This document shows positions 20,557 to 29,804 of a stretch of DNA of 64,000 nt, piece after piece. The stretch spans positions 310,001-374,000 of the forward strand of contig CANLUH010000001.1 of the NCBI GenBank assembly GCA_947494205.1, given 5' to 3'. The DNA is from an uncultured Flavobacteriaceae bacterium (GTDB taxonomy: Bacteria; Bacteroidota; Bacteroidia; Flavobacteriales; Flavobacteriaceae). The translations under genes were made by a program, and so were the position numbers. Each line of letters begins with the position of its first letter. Position 1 is the first letter of the stretch. The notes under the pieces were generated by a model that searched no databases, was not told the DNA's origin, and saw nothing but the letters and a program-made list of their open reading frames with translations.

Positions 20557-23500
20557 CTAATTTTTATTATTAATAATAGTAGCTTCTACTTTTTCGTCTC
20601 CTGTATTTTGTTCGTTACTATTTTTAATTGACACATTGTCTTCTAGTTTCGGAACACCACCTCCACCTCTGTTACAATCTATTATTCTATACCTTGCTAC
20701 AGCTGATGCGTTTGGATTAACTCTTAAACTATTACGTCCAGAATGAGATGTAGATTCTATTATTGTTGCATTTGCATTCGTTATTACCTCATCGAAATAT
20801 CCAAAATGCGGATTTATTGGATTGCTACTATTTCCATTTAAAGGAGCATAATCATAATCTTCAAAACCATCGAAAGCCATTTCCTTATACTCTGTATTAG
20901 ATCCTATGGCTGTTGGTAAAGTGTAACGATATCCGTACTGCGCTGCCGAAAAACGATCTAAAGCATCTTTATTTTCTATCTCCATACCGTAAGGGCTAAA
21001 CTGTGTTATTTGACTAGCAAATGTCCAATTAGTATCGTCTTTAACCCATGTATTGCCTGAGCGTTTATAAAATGGCGTATAAGATTCGAAAAAGCCTTCT
21101 TCTCTTGGATGATAGCCTTGAGTTCCATTGTTTCTACCATCTAAATAAGCATACGATTTTACGCTTCTCCATTCATTTTTTACATTGTATAAAAATGGAT
21201 TAAAGTTTAAATTATCTACATTGTTTAAATTACCTAGGATATCTAAAACATTATCTGAATCTGGCAACCTGAATTCACATTGAGAATCCCACGCATCACT
21301 ATATTCTATAGCATTTGCACTTACAATATCTAGTGTTACCCAATTAGGTAACGTATTGATTTGACCTCCTGTTGTAGGATTAACTTGCGAGGTTACTGTA
21401 GCCATGGACCCCATTTGCTCATTTCTATATCCAGAATGGTATATAAAGAATGATGTATCTGGTGCCAATCCTGAAACCAGAGTTCCACTATCATCTATTA
21501 ATTTTACTTGTCCAGACGAGTTAATCTGAACGACCCATAATCGTTCTGTATTAACATTACCTCCAGATATAGGTTCTGAAACGATTAACTGATCGCCTAG
21601 AGTTAATATATTCGTTATTGTATTTCCATTAGCGTCTTTTATTCTATTAAAACTACCTGAACCTACTTGTTCTATTATACCACTGAAATTTAAATTATTA
21701 CTAGCAGCACCCATATTTTTATAGTACCAATATCCTGGATAATTTAAACTGTAATAATTATCATCGAATTCATTAACAGTTTCGGTTAGTAACAGGTTAC
21801 CTGTTTCTCCATCCCAAGCTAAATTTCTAGTAGATACTCTAGATCCTAAATCGTATGCAATTTTTTCTTTAAGAATACCTGTAGTATGAATTAATTTAGT
21901 TGTAACAGCTGTTTTTAATTCTTCTTCATGACGTTGAATTACTGGAAAAATAGTAGGCACAGGAATGAGCCCAAGGAAAACGAAAATGGCACCTAAATTA
22001 CCATTAGCTCCTAATACTGTTGATTCGCTTGTACTCGACCTAAAATCATTAATAACATCCTGTGTTACTCCCAATTGCCTAGTAGATACTGTTCCATCTT
22101 TATTAATAACACTAAGGTTATTGTTTAATCTACCCGATTGGTCTGTTGCGTATTTATATTCAACTTTAGATATAAATTCGTTGTTACCTTGACCTTCAGC
22201 TTTAATCGTTTGACTTTTTTGTTTTCCATTCATGTCATTAGTTTGAATAGAGAACCCTTGAGAATAGGTTAAACTTTTTCCTGTTCGTACTTTTAATATA
22301 CTTCCTAAAATTCCTGTAACGTCTACTTTGGGTGTAATATCTGTATAATCAGATATCGTAGGAAAGTCTTTACTTGTATAAAACTCTGTAATAACTTCTC
22401 CTGTGGCATGCTTTTTTAATGTTACATTAGTGCCTCCATCATTTCTTTCTCTTTGAAGGTTTTTAACAACTACACGGCCATAAGTAACCGATGGTGAAGG
22501 ATATAAAGACTGACCTATTGGTTTCTCCACATAGTTAGATTCTTTAGGCGCTATTAACTTTTGAGGTTTGTCGTAAAACGGTAATACTAACGGATTTTCT
22601 TTGCTTCCATTTGGCTCAAATGTTGCTACTCCACTTGTCTTTCCTTGTTCATTTAAATAGCTATATTCTTGACCATAAAAATTCTTATATACAGAATCGC
22701 CGAGATTATCCGTCATAATATCCCAATTGTCTTGCATTTGAATTTTTTTAACACGACAACCTCCACCAAGCTTATTATTTTCTGGTTGATATAGCCTTAT
22801 CCATGATCGTTTAGGGTTAAAAAATTTAGCACATCCTTTATTTCTTAAAGCCTTATTGGGACCAGTAAAAATTTCTCCTATAGCTCCAATAGAGTTTTTA
22901 AAGGATAGTGCTAAATCTAATAAATCAGACGGTTCGTCTATATCGGGAGCATCAACACCATAAACTTGTCGGTTTAAATGTTTTCTACCAAAATACCATC
23001 CTGCTTTTGCAACTGGATTTACTTTTTGATTAGAGTTTATAATTCCTCCTTCTCTCTTTACTTCTTTTAACAAAATAGCCGCATAGGTGTTTCCGCCTTG
23101 CGAAAACACATTTACACCATTACCGGGTATTTTATTATCAATTAATGCATAACCTGACACATAATCATAATCTGATGCAGAACTAGTCATGTTAAGCATA
23201 AACTTAAAGTATAGTGGGTTTCTGTCTGAATTGCCTATATCTCTTAGATATTTATCTACAAACTGATTTGTTGAAGTTCCATTTGGAATTTGAACGTATA
23301 AATAATTACGCTCTTCAGAGTTACCGTTGTATAATTGTTGCCCTTGAATAGTATTATTACTAGTCCCTGCTCCTACCACTTTAAACATTTGCATGACACT
23401 TTTATCTTGGACATAACCATAATCGTCAGACTCGTATTCTACTTCTATTTTTCCTCCAGATGGCAAATCGACACTTGTAAGTGTCCAAGCTGAAGTATAA

Positions 23501-26154
23501 TCATCTTGTAATACTTTATCTTGTTCTGTAAAAGGGAATTCAGATACGGTAGCATCTCCTGTAGCTAGATTGCAATTTCCAGTTACTGGTTTGTAACCTC
23601 CCCAAACATCATAACCTTTAAGATCGTAATCTGGGTTTAATCCTTCGTAATTAAAAGCATATGGAGTGTATTTCCCCATATTAGAATCTCTGTAGGTAAA
23701 ATACACTTTATCTAAGGTTAATTTCCCACCATTATTACTAATTTCATTTGGAGTTAATACGCCAGAAAAATTATTTGGGACATTCTTACATAAATCGTAT
23801 CTATATTCGAAATAAACTTCTTTAATTGGTTTAGCAGCCCCTGGATTTAAATCATACTCTGGTTTAGAGTATAATGCTATTTTGTCCAATTTCATCATTC
23901 TAGAAGACGTTGCGTTATTATTACCATTCTCATTATCTACCCCGTATGCGTCTTTTCTATTTGATTTATGAAAAATAGCTATATGTGTTTTTGTTTCGAT
24001 ACTCTCTATGTATTTCACTTCCTTTTCTCCATAAACATAGTTCCCTTTATTATCTCTACTGTCGGTGTTCATACCTTCACTGTAGGTCGCTTTATTTTGT
24101 TGAAAAGGCACTCTCCAACCATAATTTGTAGGAGTTTCATAATTAAATCTAGTATAAGCACCCAAATCATCATCAGTAGGTCCATTATTAGTTAAATCTT
24201 CATAGTCTTTAGATAATACAGATGTTAACAAGTAACTATGTGCATATGCAGGTGTTTCTATTCTATTAAAATACTTATCTCTTCCACTATTATTATTTGT
24301 AGAATTCTCTGATCCTGGTGTATAATTAACTAAGCCTGTTAAACAATCCCCTGTATTATTTACAGCAAAAGTGGCTTCTACTTTTTTAGTATTATAAGCC
24401 GTTTCACCAAAGACGTAAGTACTTCCGTTTTCTTTAAACACTTTCACTCCAATTTGGTGGTTTGCTGGCACAGCAGAGGGTAATGTATTAGTTCGTATTT
24501 GGCCATCTGGCAACACATCCATTTGTGCTTTTGTCACCATTTGTACTGCCGAGGTTCTAGGAACACGATTATCTCTTTTAGCAGATGATAAATTGTGTGT
24601 ACTATAATTTATTGCATTATTACTTGCGTATCCCTTAACCTTATATTTGTTTTTTGTTTTTCTATTAAACTTACTTCCTCCTATATCAATTTTCATTGGA
24701 GATTTACCATGTAAGTCATTAAAAAAACCTGGTTCGCTATCTGCATTTAGTTCTCCTACAAATTTATAATAAACGGGTTCGTACGCCGAGTTGCTAGAAT
24801 TGTTATTTAATATAAAATTCGGTAGTACTGTATTAGTGCCATCTATCCATAAACCAGACCTTGAAAAAGATGGATTTACTTTTATATTGGCGCCTAAGTG
24901 GGTTCCTAAGCCTGGACCTATTTCACCTCCTGTACTTGCTCCTATTCCAAAACTAGTAGTTGTTTGATCAAAAACAAATCCTACTTGATTACGATGTGGT
25001 CTAAACATTCCTCCCACTCCTTGTGCTTGAATTGAATACAAATCGTAGGTTTGATTTGTTAAAGGCAGCATCGTTGTATTTTTACTTACTGTTCTATCAT
25101 TCTCTCTATTAAAATCGAGTACTGCGTTTAATGGTGAAGCATTTTCTGTATTAGCGTAACCATACGCTTTTACTTTTTTATCTTTATCTACGTTTCTTAG
25201 CTTTTGTATAGACCCATAACCCGTTACATGACCTTGTGGTCCTTCTGATCCGAAAATCTCTGTTCCCAAACCAAAATTTATGGTTAGGTTAGCGTTAAAA
25301 AAGCTGAGTTCGTTCTTTGGATTAAATAATAAATTATCGTTAAAAGATAGTGAACCCGAGATATTTCCTGAAGAGGTTTGTTTATATTCATAATCTTTTT
25401 TCTCTTTATTATAGATTTTTTGAAAACGATTAAGAGATGTAGACAGGTTTAATCCTTTTACACCTTGTCTAGAGTTGAAAGGCACACCTAAACTAGAGGT
25501 AAATGAGCTAAATATATTTTCGTCTACTTCTTTCTTTTTTGATGTAAAACCAACTGTTGGTGTAACTGATGCTCCATCCCCAGCTGTAGAGGTAATATTT
25601 AATCCAGCACTTACTTGGTCTGAAATATCAAAACTGGCTCCAAAATTAGTATTCGGTGTAAATCCATCATAATTATTATATTTTATACCTAACCCTACAC
25701 CAAGATTTAAAAAATCGAAACCAAAAAGAGGAAAACGTATTCCTGTATCTATTCCTGCAGTAAAATTAGTTCTCATGTTATTTTGATAACGTAATTCATC
25801 TCCATCAAAATCATCTGGAATCCCTCTAACCTGCCTATTTATTTGTCCTACATTTAGGTTCCACCCTAAACCTACCCAAGAAGCTTCTTGATCCATTGTA
25901 ACTCCAGAACTATAGGAGAGGTTTAATGGATAGCCGCCTACATCTAAAACGGGAATATTGTAACCAAAATCACCACTAGATAAACTCACCATATCTGAAG
26001 TTCCTATAGGTGTAAATGCGTTAAATTCTGGTTGTGCTGGTCCTCCTGTTAATGCAAATAGTTGAGAAGGATAAATCATTGACACAACTAATTGTATAGC
26101 CAGATAACACGAAACAACTTTAGCACTTTTACTTGTTTTTATTCTTTGAATCAT
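20557..26154 (-). CDS. Large secreted YD partner protein, TcB/SpvB-like N-terminus
   Basis: An 1865-residue protein with a signal-like N-terminus (basic start, then VSCYLAIQLVVSMIYPSQLFA). Residues 40-115 carry the pattern GTSDMVSLSSGDFGYNIPVL, DVGGYPLNLSYSSGVTMDQ, ASWVGLGWNLNVGQINRQVRG. This parallels the SpvB/TcdB N-terminus of toxin complexes (a Gly-rich strand pair, then an LGxGW-type turn). The rest is a long beta-rich, Asn/Gly/Tyr-rich body with QVNPTTGGQ and YGYRYTLPTAIGSNTEYKEM stretches. It ends after SHSGRNSLRVNPNASAV without the YD tail, which is found in the next gene. It follows the fibre gene by 50 bp. By analogy with TcB-TcC, it may build a shell together with the RHS protein. 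No TcA-like translocator is present. Confidence 0.75.
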   Translation of the reverse strand: MIQRIKTSKSAKVVSCYLAIQLVVSMIYPSQLFALTGGPAQPEFNAFTPIGTSDMVSLSSGDFGYNIPVLDVGGYPLNLSYSSGVTMDQEASWVGLGWNLNVGQINRQVRGIPDDFDGDELRYQNNMRTNFTAGIDTGIRFPLFGFDFLNLGVGLGIKYNNYDGFTPNTNFGASFDISDQVSAGLNITSTAGDGASVTPTVGFTSKKKEVDENIFSSFTSSLGVPFNSRQGVKGLNLSTSLNRFQKIYNKEKKDYEYKQTSSGNISGSLSFNDNLLFNPKNELSFFNANLTINFGLGTEIFGSEGPQGHVTGYGSIQKLRNVDKDKKVKAYGYANTENASPLNAVLDFNRENDRTVSKNTTMLPLTNQTYDLYSIQAQGVGGMFRPHRNQVGFVFDQTTTSFGIGASTGGEIGPGLGTHLGANIKVNPSFSRSGLWIDGTNTVLPNFILNNNSSNSAYEPVYYKFVGELNADSEPGFFNDLHGKSPMKIDIGGSKFNRKTKNKYKVKGYASNNAINYSTHNLSSAKRDNRVPRTSAVQMVTKAQMDVLPDGQIRTNTLPSAVPANHQIGVKVFKENGSTYVFGETAYNTKKVEATFAVNNTGDCLTGLVNYTPGSENSTNNNSGRDKYFNRIETPAYAHSYLLTSVLSKDYEDLTNNGPTDDDLGAYTRFNYETPTNYGWRVPFQQNKATYSEGMNTDSRDNKGNYVYGEKEVKYIESIETKTHIAIFHKSNRKDAYGVDNENGNNNATSSRMMKLDKIALYSKPEYDLNPGAAKPIKEVYFEYRYDLCKNVPNNFSGVLTPNEISNNGGKLTLDKVYFTYRDSNMGKYTPYAFNYEGLNPDYDLKGYDVWGGYKPVTGNCNLATGDATVSEFPFTEQDKVLQDDYTSAWTLTSVDLPSGGKIEVEYESDDYGYVQDKSVMQMFKVVGAGTSNNTIQGQQLYNGNSEERNYLYVQIPNGTSTNQFVDKYLRDIGNSDRNPLYFKFMLNMTSSASDYDYVSGYALIDNKIPGNGVNVFSQGGNTYAAILLKEVKREGGIINSNQKVNPVAKAGWYFGRKHLNRQVYGVDAPDIDEPSDLLDLALSFKNSIGAIGEIFTGPNKALRNKGCAKFFNPKRSWIRLYQPENNKLGGGCRVKKIQMQDNWDIMTDNLGDSVYKNFYGQEYSYLNEQGKTSGVATFEPNGSKENPLVLPFYDKPQKLIAPKESNYVEKPIGQSLYPSPSVTYGRVVVKNLQRERNDGGTNVTLKKHATGEVITEFYTSKDFPTISDYTDITPKVDVTGILGSILKVRTGKSLTYSQGFSIQTNDMNGKQKSQTIKAEGQGNNEFISKVEYKYATDQSGRLNNNLSVINKDGTVSTRQLGVTQDVINDFRSSTSESTVLGANGNLGAIFVFLGLIPVPTIFPVIQRHEEELKTAVTTKLIHTTGILKEKIAYDLGSRVSTRNLAWDGETGNLLLTETVNEFDDNYYSLNYPGYWYYKNMGAASNNLNFSGIIEQVGSGSFNRIKDANGNTITNILTLGDQLIVSEPISGGNVNTERLWVVQINSSGQVKLIDDSGTLVSGLAPDTSFFIYHSGYRNEQMGSMATVTSQVNPTTGGQINTLPNWVTLDIVSANAIEYSDAWDSQCEFRLPDSDNVLDILGNLNNVDNLNFNPFLYNVKNEWRSVKSYAYLDGRNNGTQGYHPREEGFFESYTPFYKRSGNTWVKDDTNWTFASQITQFSPYGMEIENKDALDRFSAAQYGYRYTLPTAIGSNTEYKEMAFDGFEDYDYAPLNGNSSNPINPHFGYFDEVITNANATIIESTSHSGRNSLRVNPNASAVARYRIIDCNRGGGGVPKLEDNVSIKNSNEQNTGDEKVEATIINNKN

Positions 26155-26204
26155 AATAGTTATAAATTATAATTATGAAATGTTAACATTGTTTTATGTT
26201 AAGA

Positions 26205-27476
26205 CTACTTTTTAGTTTCTAAAACTTTAATAATCGCTTCTAGTTTAGCTAATCGCTCTTCTAGAGTTTTATTAAGTTCTTTTTGCTTTTTAATCTCTTT
26301 ATCTTGTGCAATGGTGTATAGAAAAAGTTCTTCTATTTTTTCTTGTTGAATACGGCTCATATCACCTAGTTCTATTCCTTGCTTATCTACTTGATCCCCT
26401 GAAGGAACATTAGGTAAATGTTTATTTTCTTTTATATGTTGCTCTACTTCATCTAATGGTTTTAGATTGTAATCATTATCAAACACATAATCTGCCCAAT
26501 TTACTCGAACTCTTATCGCTTCTGTTAATATTCCTCCAGCAACAAATAATCGGTAAGCACTTATGTTTGCGCCTCCTATACTTGTAGGTGTATTAGCAGT
26601 CCCTATACTTACCTTCTTGGTCCCTCTATTAGCTTGAAAAAAGGCTTGTTGTCCTGTATCATTTACTTCAAAACTTCCATTTACATCTAATATATCTGTT
26701 GCAAAATCTCCATATATTAAAGGATTAGCTGTAGTAGAATTATCGATATATAATTTATTACTACCTGTTTCGTTATAACCTGCTTGGTTACCTATAAATA
26801 CATTAGATGATCCTGTCTGGTTGTTATACCCTGCGTAATAACCTATAATGGTATTACTCTTTCCCGTAGTATTTCTAAAACCAGATGATCGTCCTTGAAA
26901 TGTATTTCTATAACCAGTATTAGTGCTATAACCAGAATACAACCCATAAAAAGAATTATCATAACCTGTAGTATTTCTGTACCCAGAATAATAGCCATAA
27001 AATGCATTATTATTTCCAGTGGTATTAAATCTACCTGCATAATAGCCATATACAGAGTTATTTCTACCAGTAGTATTTCCATACCCAGACAAGTAACCTG
27101 CAAAGACATTTCGTTGACCAGTTGTATTATTATATCCAGAATATGAACCTAAAAACACATTATACCCCCCAGTTGTATTTTTATAGCCAGAAAATGCTCC
27201 TAAAAATGAGTTACGAAGTCCTGTAGAAGTAGAGTATCCCGAATAATAACCTAGATAGGTATTGTAATCTCCAGTAGTATTAATTCTTCCCGCACTGTGC
27301 CCAAAAAAGGAATTATAATTCCCGCCTGCTATTGTACTATTTCCAGCATAGGCGCCTACATTAGTATTATTTGCTCCTAATGTTCCTGAGTTTGCACCCA
27401 GATTTGTAGTTTGAGCAGTTGCTAAACTACCAATGAGTATTATTAAAACTAAAAAATAATGCTGTGATGATTTCAT
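26205..27476 (-). CDS. Secreted repeat fibre protein with C-terminal coiled coil
   Basis: A 423-residue protein heading the RHS operon. After a signal peptide (residues 1-21, ending in TAQ) it has about eleven tandem 17-residue units of the form NTTGxxNsfxGxYSGYx, spanning residues 45-240. This resembles the beta-roll of YadA-type adhesin heads. A linker follows (KLYIDNSTTANPLIYGDF). Next comes the Bacteroidota fibre tail with WADYVFDNDYNLKPLDEVE and HLPNVPSGDQV near residues 330-370, and then a Lys/Glu-rich coiled coil to the end, probably trimeric. The repeats are coding and nearly uniform, so unit number may vary. It may act as an adhesive or structural part beside the YD proteins. Exact role unknown. 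Confidence 0.75.
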   Translation of the reverse strand: MKSSQHYFLVLIILIGSLATAQTTNLGANSGTLGANNTNVGAYAGNSTIAGGNYNSFFGHSAGRINTTGDYNTYLGYYSGYSTSTGLRNSFLGAFSGYKNTTGGYNVFLGSYSGYNNTTGQRNVFAGYLSGYGNTTGRNNSVYGYYAGRFNTTGNNNAFYGYYSGYRNTTGYDNSFYGLYSGYSTNTGYRNTFQGRSSGFRNTTGKSNTIIGYYAGYNNQTGSSNVFIGNQAGYNETGSNKLYIDNSTTANPLIYGDFATDILDVNGSFEVNDTGQQAFFQANRGTKKVSIGTANTPTSIGGANISAYRLFVAGGILTEAIRVRVNWADYVFDNDYNLKPLDEVEQHIKENKHLPNVPSGDQVDKQGIELGDMSRIQQEKIEELFLYTIAQDKEIKKQKELNKTLEERLAKLEAIIKVLETKK

Positions 27477-27590
27477 ACTATTGTATTTAAAATATTCTGT
27501 AAAAGGATTGACTTAAAATGAACAGCTAATAGTGATTTAATGCTTAATCAAATTTGCTCTCAATAAAAGTATCTTTAAATCACCAACAAT

Positions 27591-27612
27591 CATTACGGCA
27601 AAAACCGTAATG
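27591..27612. promoter_or_regulatory. Perfect inverted repeat, possible operator
   Basis: CATTACGG, six bases, CCGTAATG. It lies 115 bp upstream of the fibre gene start. No T run follows on either strand, so a protein-binding site is more likely than a terminator. Confidence 0.45.
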
Positions 27613-27642
27613 TGTTGACACAGCACCAAACACAACATGAAT

Positions 27643-27684
27643 TAGTACACAAGTGGTACGAATAAGTAATTATATGGTACGAAT
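27643..27684 (-). promoter_or_regulatory. Tandem 10-bp direct repeats with 21-bp period, possible LytTR-type site
   Basis: TGGTACGAAT occurs at 27654 and again at 27675, a period of two helical turns. A degenerate third copy (TAGTAC) lies 11 bp before the first. LytTR regulators typically bind two 9-bp direct repeats separated by about 12 bp, which gives the same period. The base sequence itself does not clearly match the published LytTR consensus. Confidence 0.4.
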
Positions 27685-27942
27685 TAAAAACTGAGTATAG
27701 TAGATATTTTTACTCAGGTACAAACAGTATTAATATAAACAGGAATATTTGCATAAAAACGAGAAGAATGACGTTCGTTTTCATCTGTGAAGCAATCTAT
27801 ACTAATGATTGTTATTTTATTGAACAAATATTGAATTTTTCATGTCTCATAACAAAACATGAAATAAGTACAAAATATAGATCTGAAGTATTAGTTATAC
27901 CTATTTTACTTTGTAAGTTTTGTTACAGAAATAATTGAATAC

Positions 27943-28806
27943 TTAATAACCGTTAAAATTAAAGTTAAGCATTTCTTTAACCTTAGCATAAATTTCTGGA
28001 AATTGACTTTTAAACTCATGCGGCGTTTCTATAAAAGTTTCTATTACTACAGATATAAATTCAAAGTGATTGGTATAAGCATAGTCTCTTAGATATTCTG
28101 ATGTAACTAAACGCTCTTTATATTCTATATTCTTTTCAAGAAATTCTGTTATCTCCAAAAATGTATTAAAAAAGATAATTGCTGTCATCCCTTTCTTCTT
28201 TAAACAACTTATATGTAAGGCATGAATAAATTCGTGTATCCCGAGGTTTAAATTATCATTATCTATTTCGTAACCGTGTAAAAAATCTTTCCAAGAAAAT
28301 ACTATCGCTTTGTAAGCTGGATTAAATTCACCTTTATGATACTGCTCATTTATGTTAGAAAAAAATGGTTCTGGATACAGCAACACTCTTTCTATAAGCC
28401 TTATATTATAATCTCTATAGCCAAATGTAATCATCGTAGATGTTGCTGCTACTAATACTTTCATTCTATCAGTAACTTCCAAATCATCTTTACCAATAAA
28501 TTCTTTAGTTTTTATAAATTTTACAACGCGATGTTCAAAAAAACCTTGATACTTAGTTGGTAGTTTTTGATAGAATTTAAATTCGCTTTTAAGTACTTTT
28601 AATTGTGCTTCTGGTAATTTTCTTAATCTTAAGTATACATGATTAAAAAATGGCTTTTTGTGGATTGAAGCATGCCTATATTCTAAACTTATATATATTC
28701 TATATAGAACTAAAAGAATTAGAAATAGGGTTGCAAATAACAAAACATATTTGGTGACTAAAGGGTTTTCGAATTCTTCTTGTGTAAAAATTAAGAGGTT
28801 TATCAT
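27943..28806 (-). CDS. MtfA-like zinc-dependent peptidase
   Basis: A 287-residue protein of the MtfA peptidase family (zinc peptidases related to anthrax lethal factor; the Escherichia coli member regulates glucose uptake). One N-terminal membrane helix (YVLLFATLFLILLVLYRIYI, about residues 20-39) anchors it, with the catalytic part inside the cell. The zinc motif HEFIHALH begins at His191 (HExxH, His191 and His195), and a downstream acidic residue in NHFEFISVVIETF fits the third ligand. A DRMKVLVAATSTMITFGYRD stretch before it is characteristic of the family. It stands alone on the minus strand, after the patatin terminator. Family call good; substrate unknown. Confidence 0.85.
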   Translation of the reverse strand: MINLLIFTQEEFENPLVTKYVLLFATLFLILLVLYRIYISLEYRHASIHKKPFFNHVYLRLRKLPEAQLKVLKSEFKFYQKLPTKYQGFFEHRVVKFIKTKEFIGKDDLEVTDRMKVLVAATSTMITFGYRDYNIRLIERVLLYPEPFFSNINEQYHKGEFNPAYKAIVFSWKDFLHGYEIDNDNLNLGIHEFIHALHISCLKKKGMTAIIFFNTFLEITEFLEKNIEYKERLVTSEYLRDYAYTNHFEFISVVIETFIETPHEFKSQFPEIYAKVKEMLNFNFNGY

Positions 28807-28830
28807 ATACTAAAGTTAGTCTGTAAAAAT

Positions 28831-28873
28831 AGAAAAAGGTTACAATTATTAAAGACTAATACAATTGTAACCT
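28831..28873 (-). terminator. Rho-independent terminator after the patatin gene
   Basis: An 11-bp perfect stem (28837-28847 with 28863-28873) is followed on the minus strand by TTTTTCT. It lies about 60 bp past the patatin stop codon and ends the DyP/patatin transcript. Confidence 0.8.
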
Positions 28874-28934
28874 CTAAGCGAATTCAAATATAAAAATATA
28901 CCTCGTATAATTTAATTCGTTTTACTCCATTGTA

Positions 28935-29798
28935 TTATTTAAAGAAAGCTTCTGTCGCTAATTTACCCGAATTATAAAGTGCTGTTTTCTCTGCTTCGGT
29001 TAAATTAAAATCTGTTGCCGAAATTCCTAAATCATCTACATTAACTGTTCTTTCTTTATCTGTAGTATCTCTTTCAAAATCAATTTTCTGGGTATCTAAT
29101 AACATTCCAAAAACAGCTTTTACATAATCTAATAAATGATTGTATTCTAAACCATTATTTGTTGCTGGTTTACCTAAGTCTCCAAAATGGAAGCCAAGTG
29201 TTTTCATATTTGCGCCATCTGCATCGAAAGCTGTTATAGGATAATTATAGGTTAAACCACCATCTACATAGATATGATTATCTGGAATATTATTAGTGAA
29301 TGACCATGCTTTAAAAAATAACGGAATAGACATAGAGGCACGCACCGCTTCGGCAACAATTGTTTTTGGTGTTTTTTCGAATGAAAACTCTCGAGCTTGC
29401 TGCATATTTAAATCGGAAGAAAACACTCTTAAATCTTTACAACCTAGGTTTTTAAAATCTTCAAACGTTGCGTTTTTATTTCCTATTTTTTTCTCTATAA
29501 ATGATTGTGCAAATTCCAACAAAAAATCGCCTTCATACAATCCATAATGTGTAGGTATACGTAATGGATTCCAATGGTCTTCAAAGTTTTTAAAATCGGT
29601 AGCTCGAACCACTTTGGTTATTGCTGCAGCATCATAATTAAGACTCACTAAAGCTGCTGTTATCGCTCCAGCCGAAGTGCCTGCTACTCGTTTTACATCT
29701 TTTAATATATTTTTCTGTTCTAATACTTCTAAAGCTCCAGCATAAGCTATACCTCTTACACCTCCGCCTTCAAAAACAAGATTTTCTATAGTATTCAT
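28935..29798 (-). CDS. Patatin-like phospholipase
   Basis: A 287-residue serine acyl hydrolase of the patatin family. All family elements are present: the oxyanion loop GGGVRG at 11-16, the nucleophile elbow GTSAG at 40-44 (Ser42), and the catalytic Asp in DGG at 179-181 (YVDGGLTYNYPI). No signal peptide or membrane helix is seen, so it is either cytoplasmic or released by an unusual route. It begins 6 bp after the DyP peroxidase stop codon and is the last gene of that operon. Similar patatins serve in lipid turnover and also as antibacterial or anti-phage effectors; here the context with a peroxidase and giant LysM proteins leaves the role open. Confidence 0.92.
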   Translation of the reverse strand: MNTIENLVFEGGGVRGIAYAGALEVLEQKNILKDVKRVAGTSAGAITAALVSLNYDAAAITKVVRATDFKNFEDHWNPLRIPTHYGLYEGDFLLEFAQSFIEKKIGNKNATFEDFKNLGCKDLRVFSSDLNMQQAREFSFEKTPKTIVAEAVRASMSIPLFFKAWSFTNNIPDNHIYVDGGLTYNYPITAFDADGANMKTLGFHFGDLGKPATNNGLEYNHLLDYVKAVFGMLLDTQKIDFERDTTDKERTVNVDDLGISATDFNLTEAEKTALYNSGKLATEAFFK

Positions 29799-29804
29799 AA
29801 TATT

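Larger units (their letters stand above)
27477..27942. other. Intergenic control region of the RHS operon
   Basis: A 466-bp gene-free stretch upstream of the fibre gene and downstream of the MtfA-like gene (both minus strand). It holds a perfect 8-bp inverted repeat (27591), a pair of 10-bp direct repeats 21 bp apart (27654 and 27675), and a weak hairpin at 27838-27864 that could end the MtfA-like transcript. No complete TAnnTTTG promoter was found on the minus strand. Confidence 0.6.

Noticed and set aside
26740-27345. Regular 51-bp repeats that could suggest a CRISPR array
   Set aside because: They are in-frame coding repeats of a fibre protein with variable units throughout; there are no constant repeats with unique spacers and no cas genes.
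9191-27476. A complete Tc (ABC) insecticidal toxin complex
   Set aside because: A TcB-like partner and an RHS protein are present, but no TcA-type translocator, and both have Sec signal peptides.
27838-27864. A hairpin downstream of the MtfA-like gene as its terminator
   Set aside because: The stem is 8 bp and AT-rich, and no proper T run follows on the minus strand; kept only as a remark in the intergenic entry.
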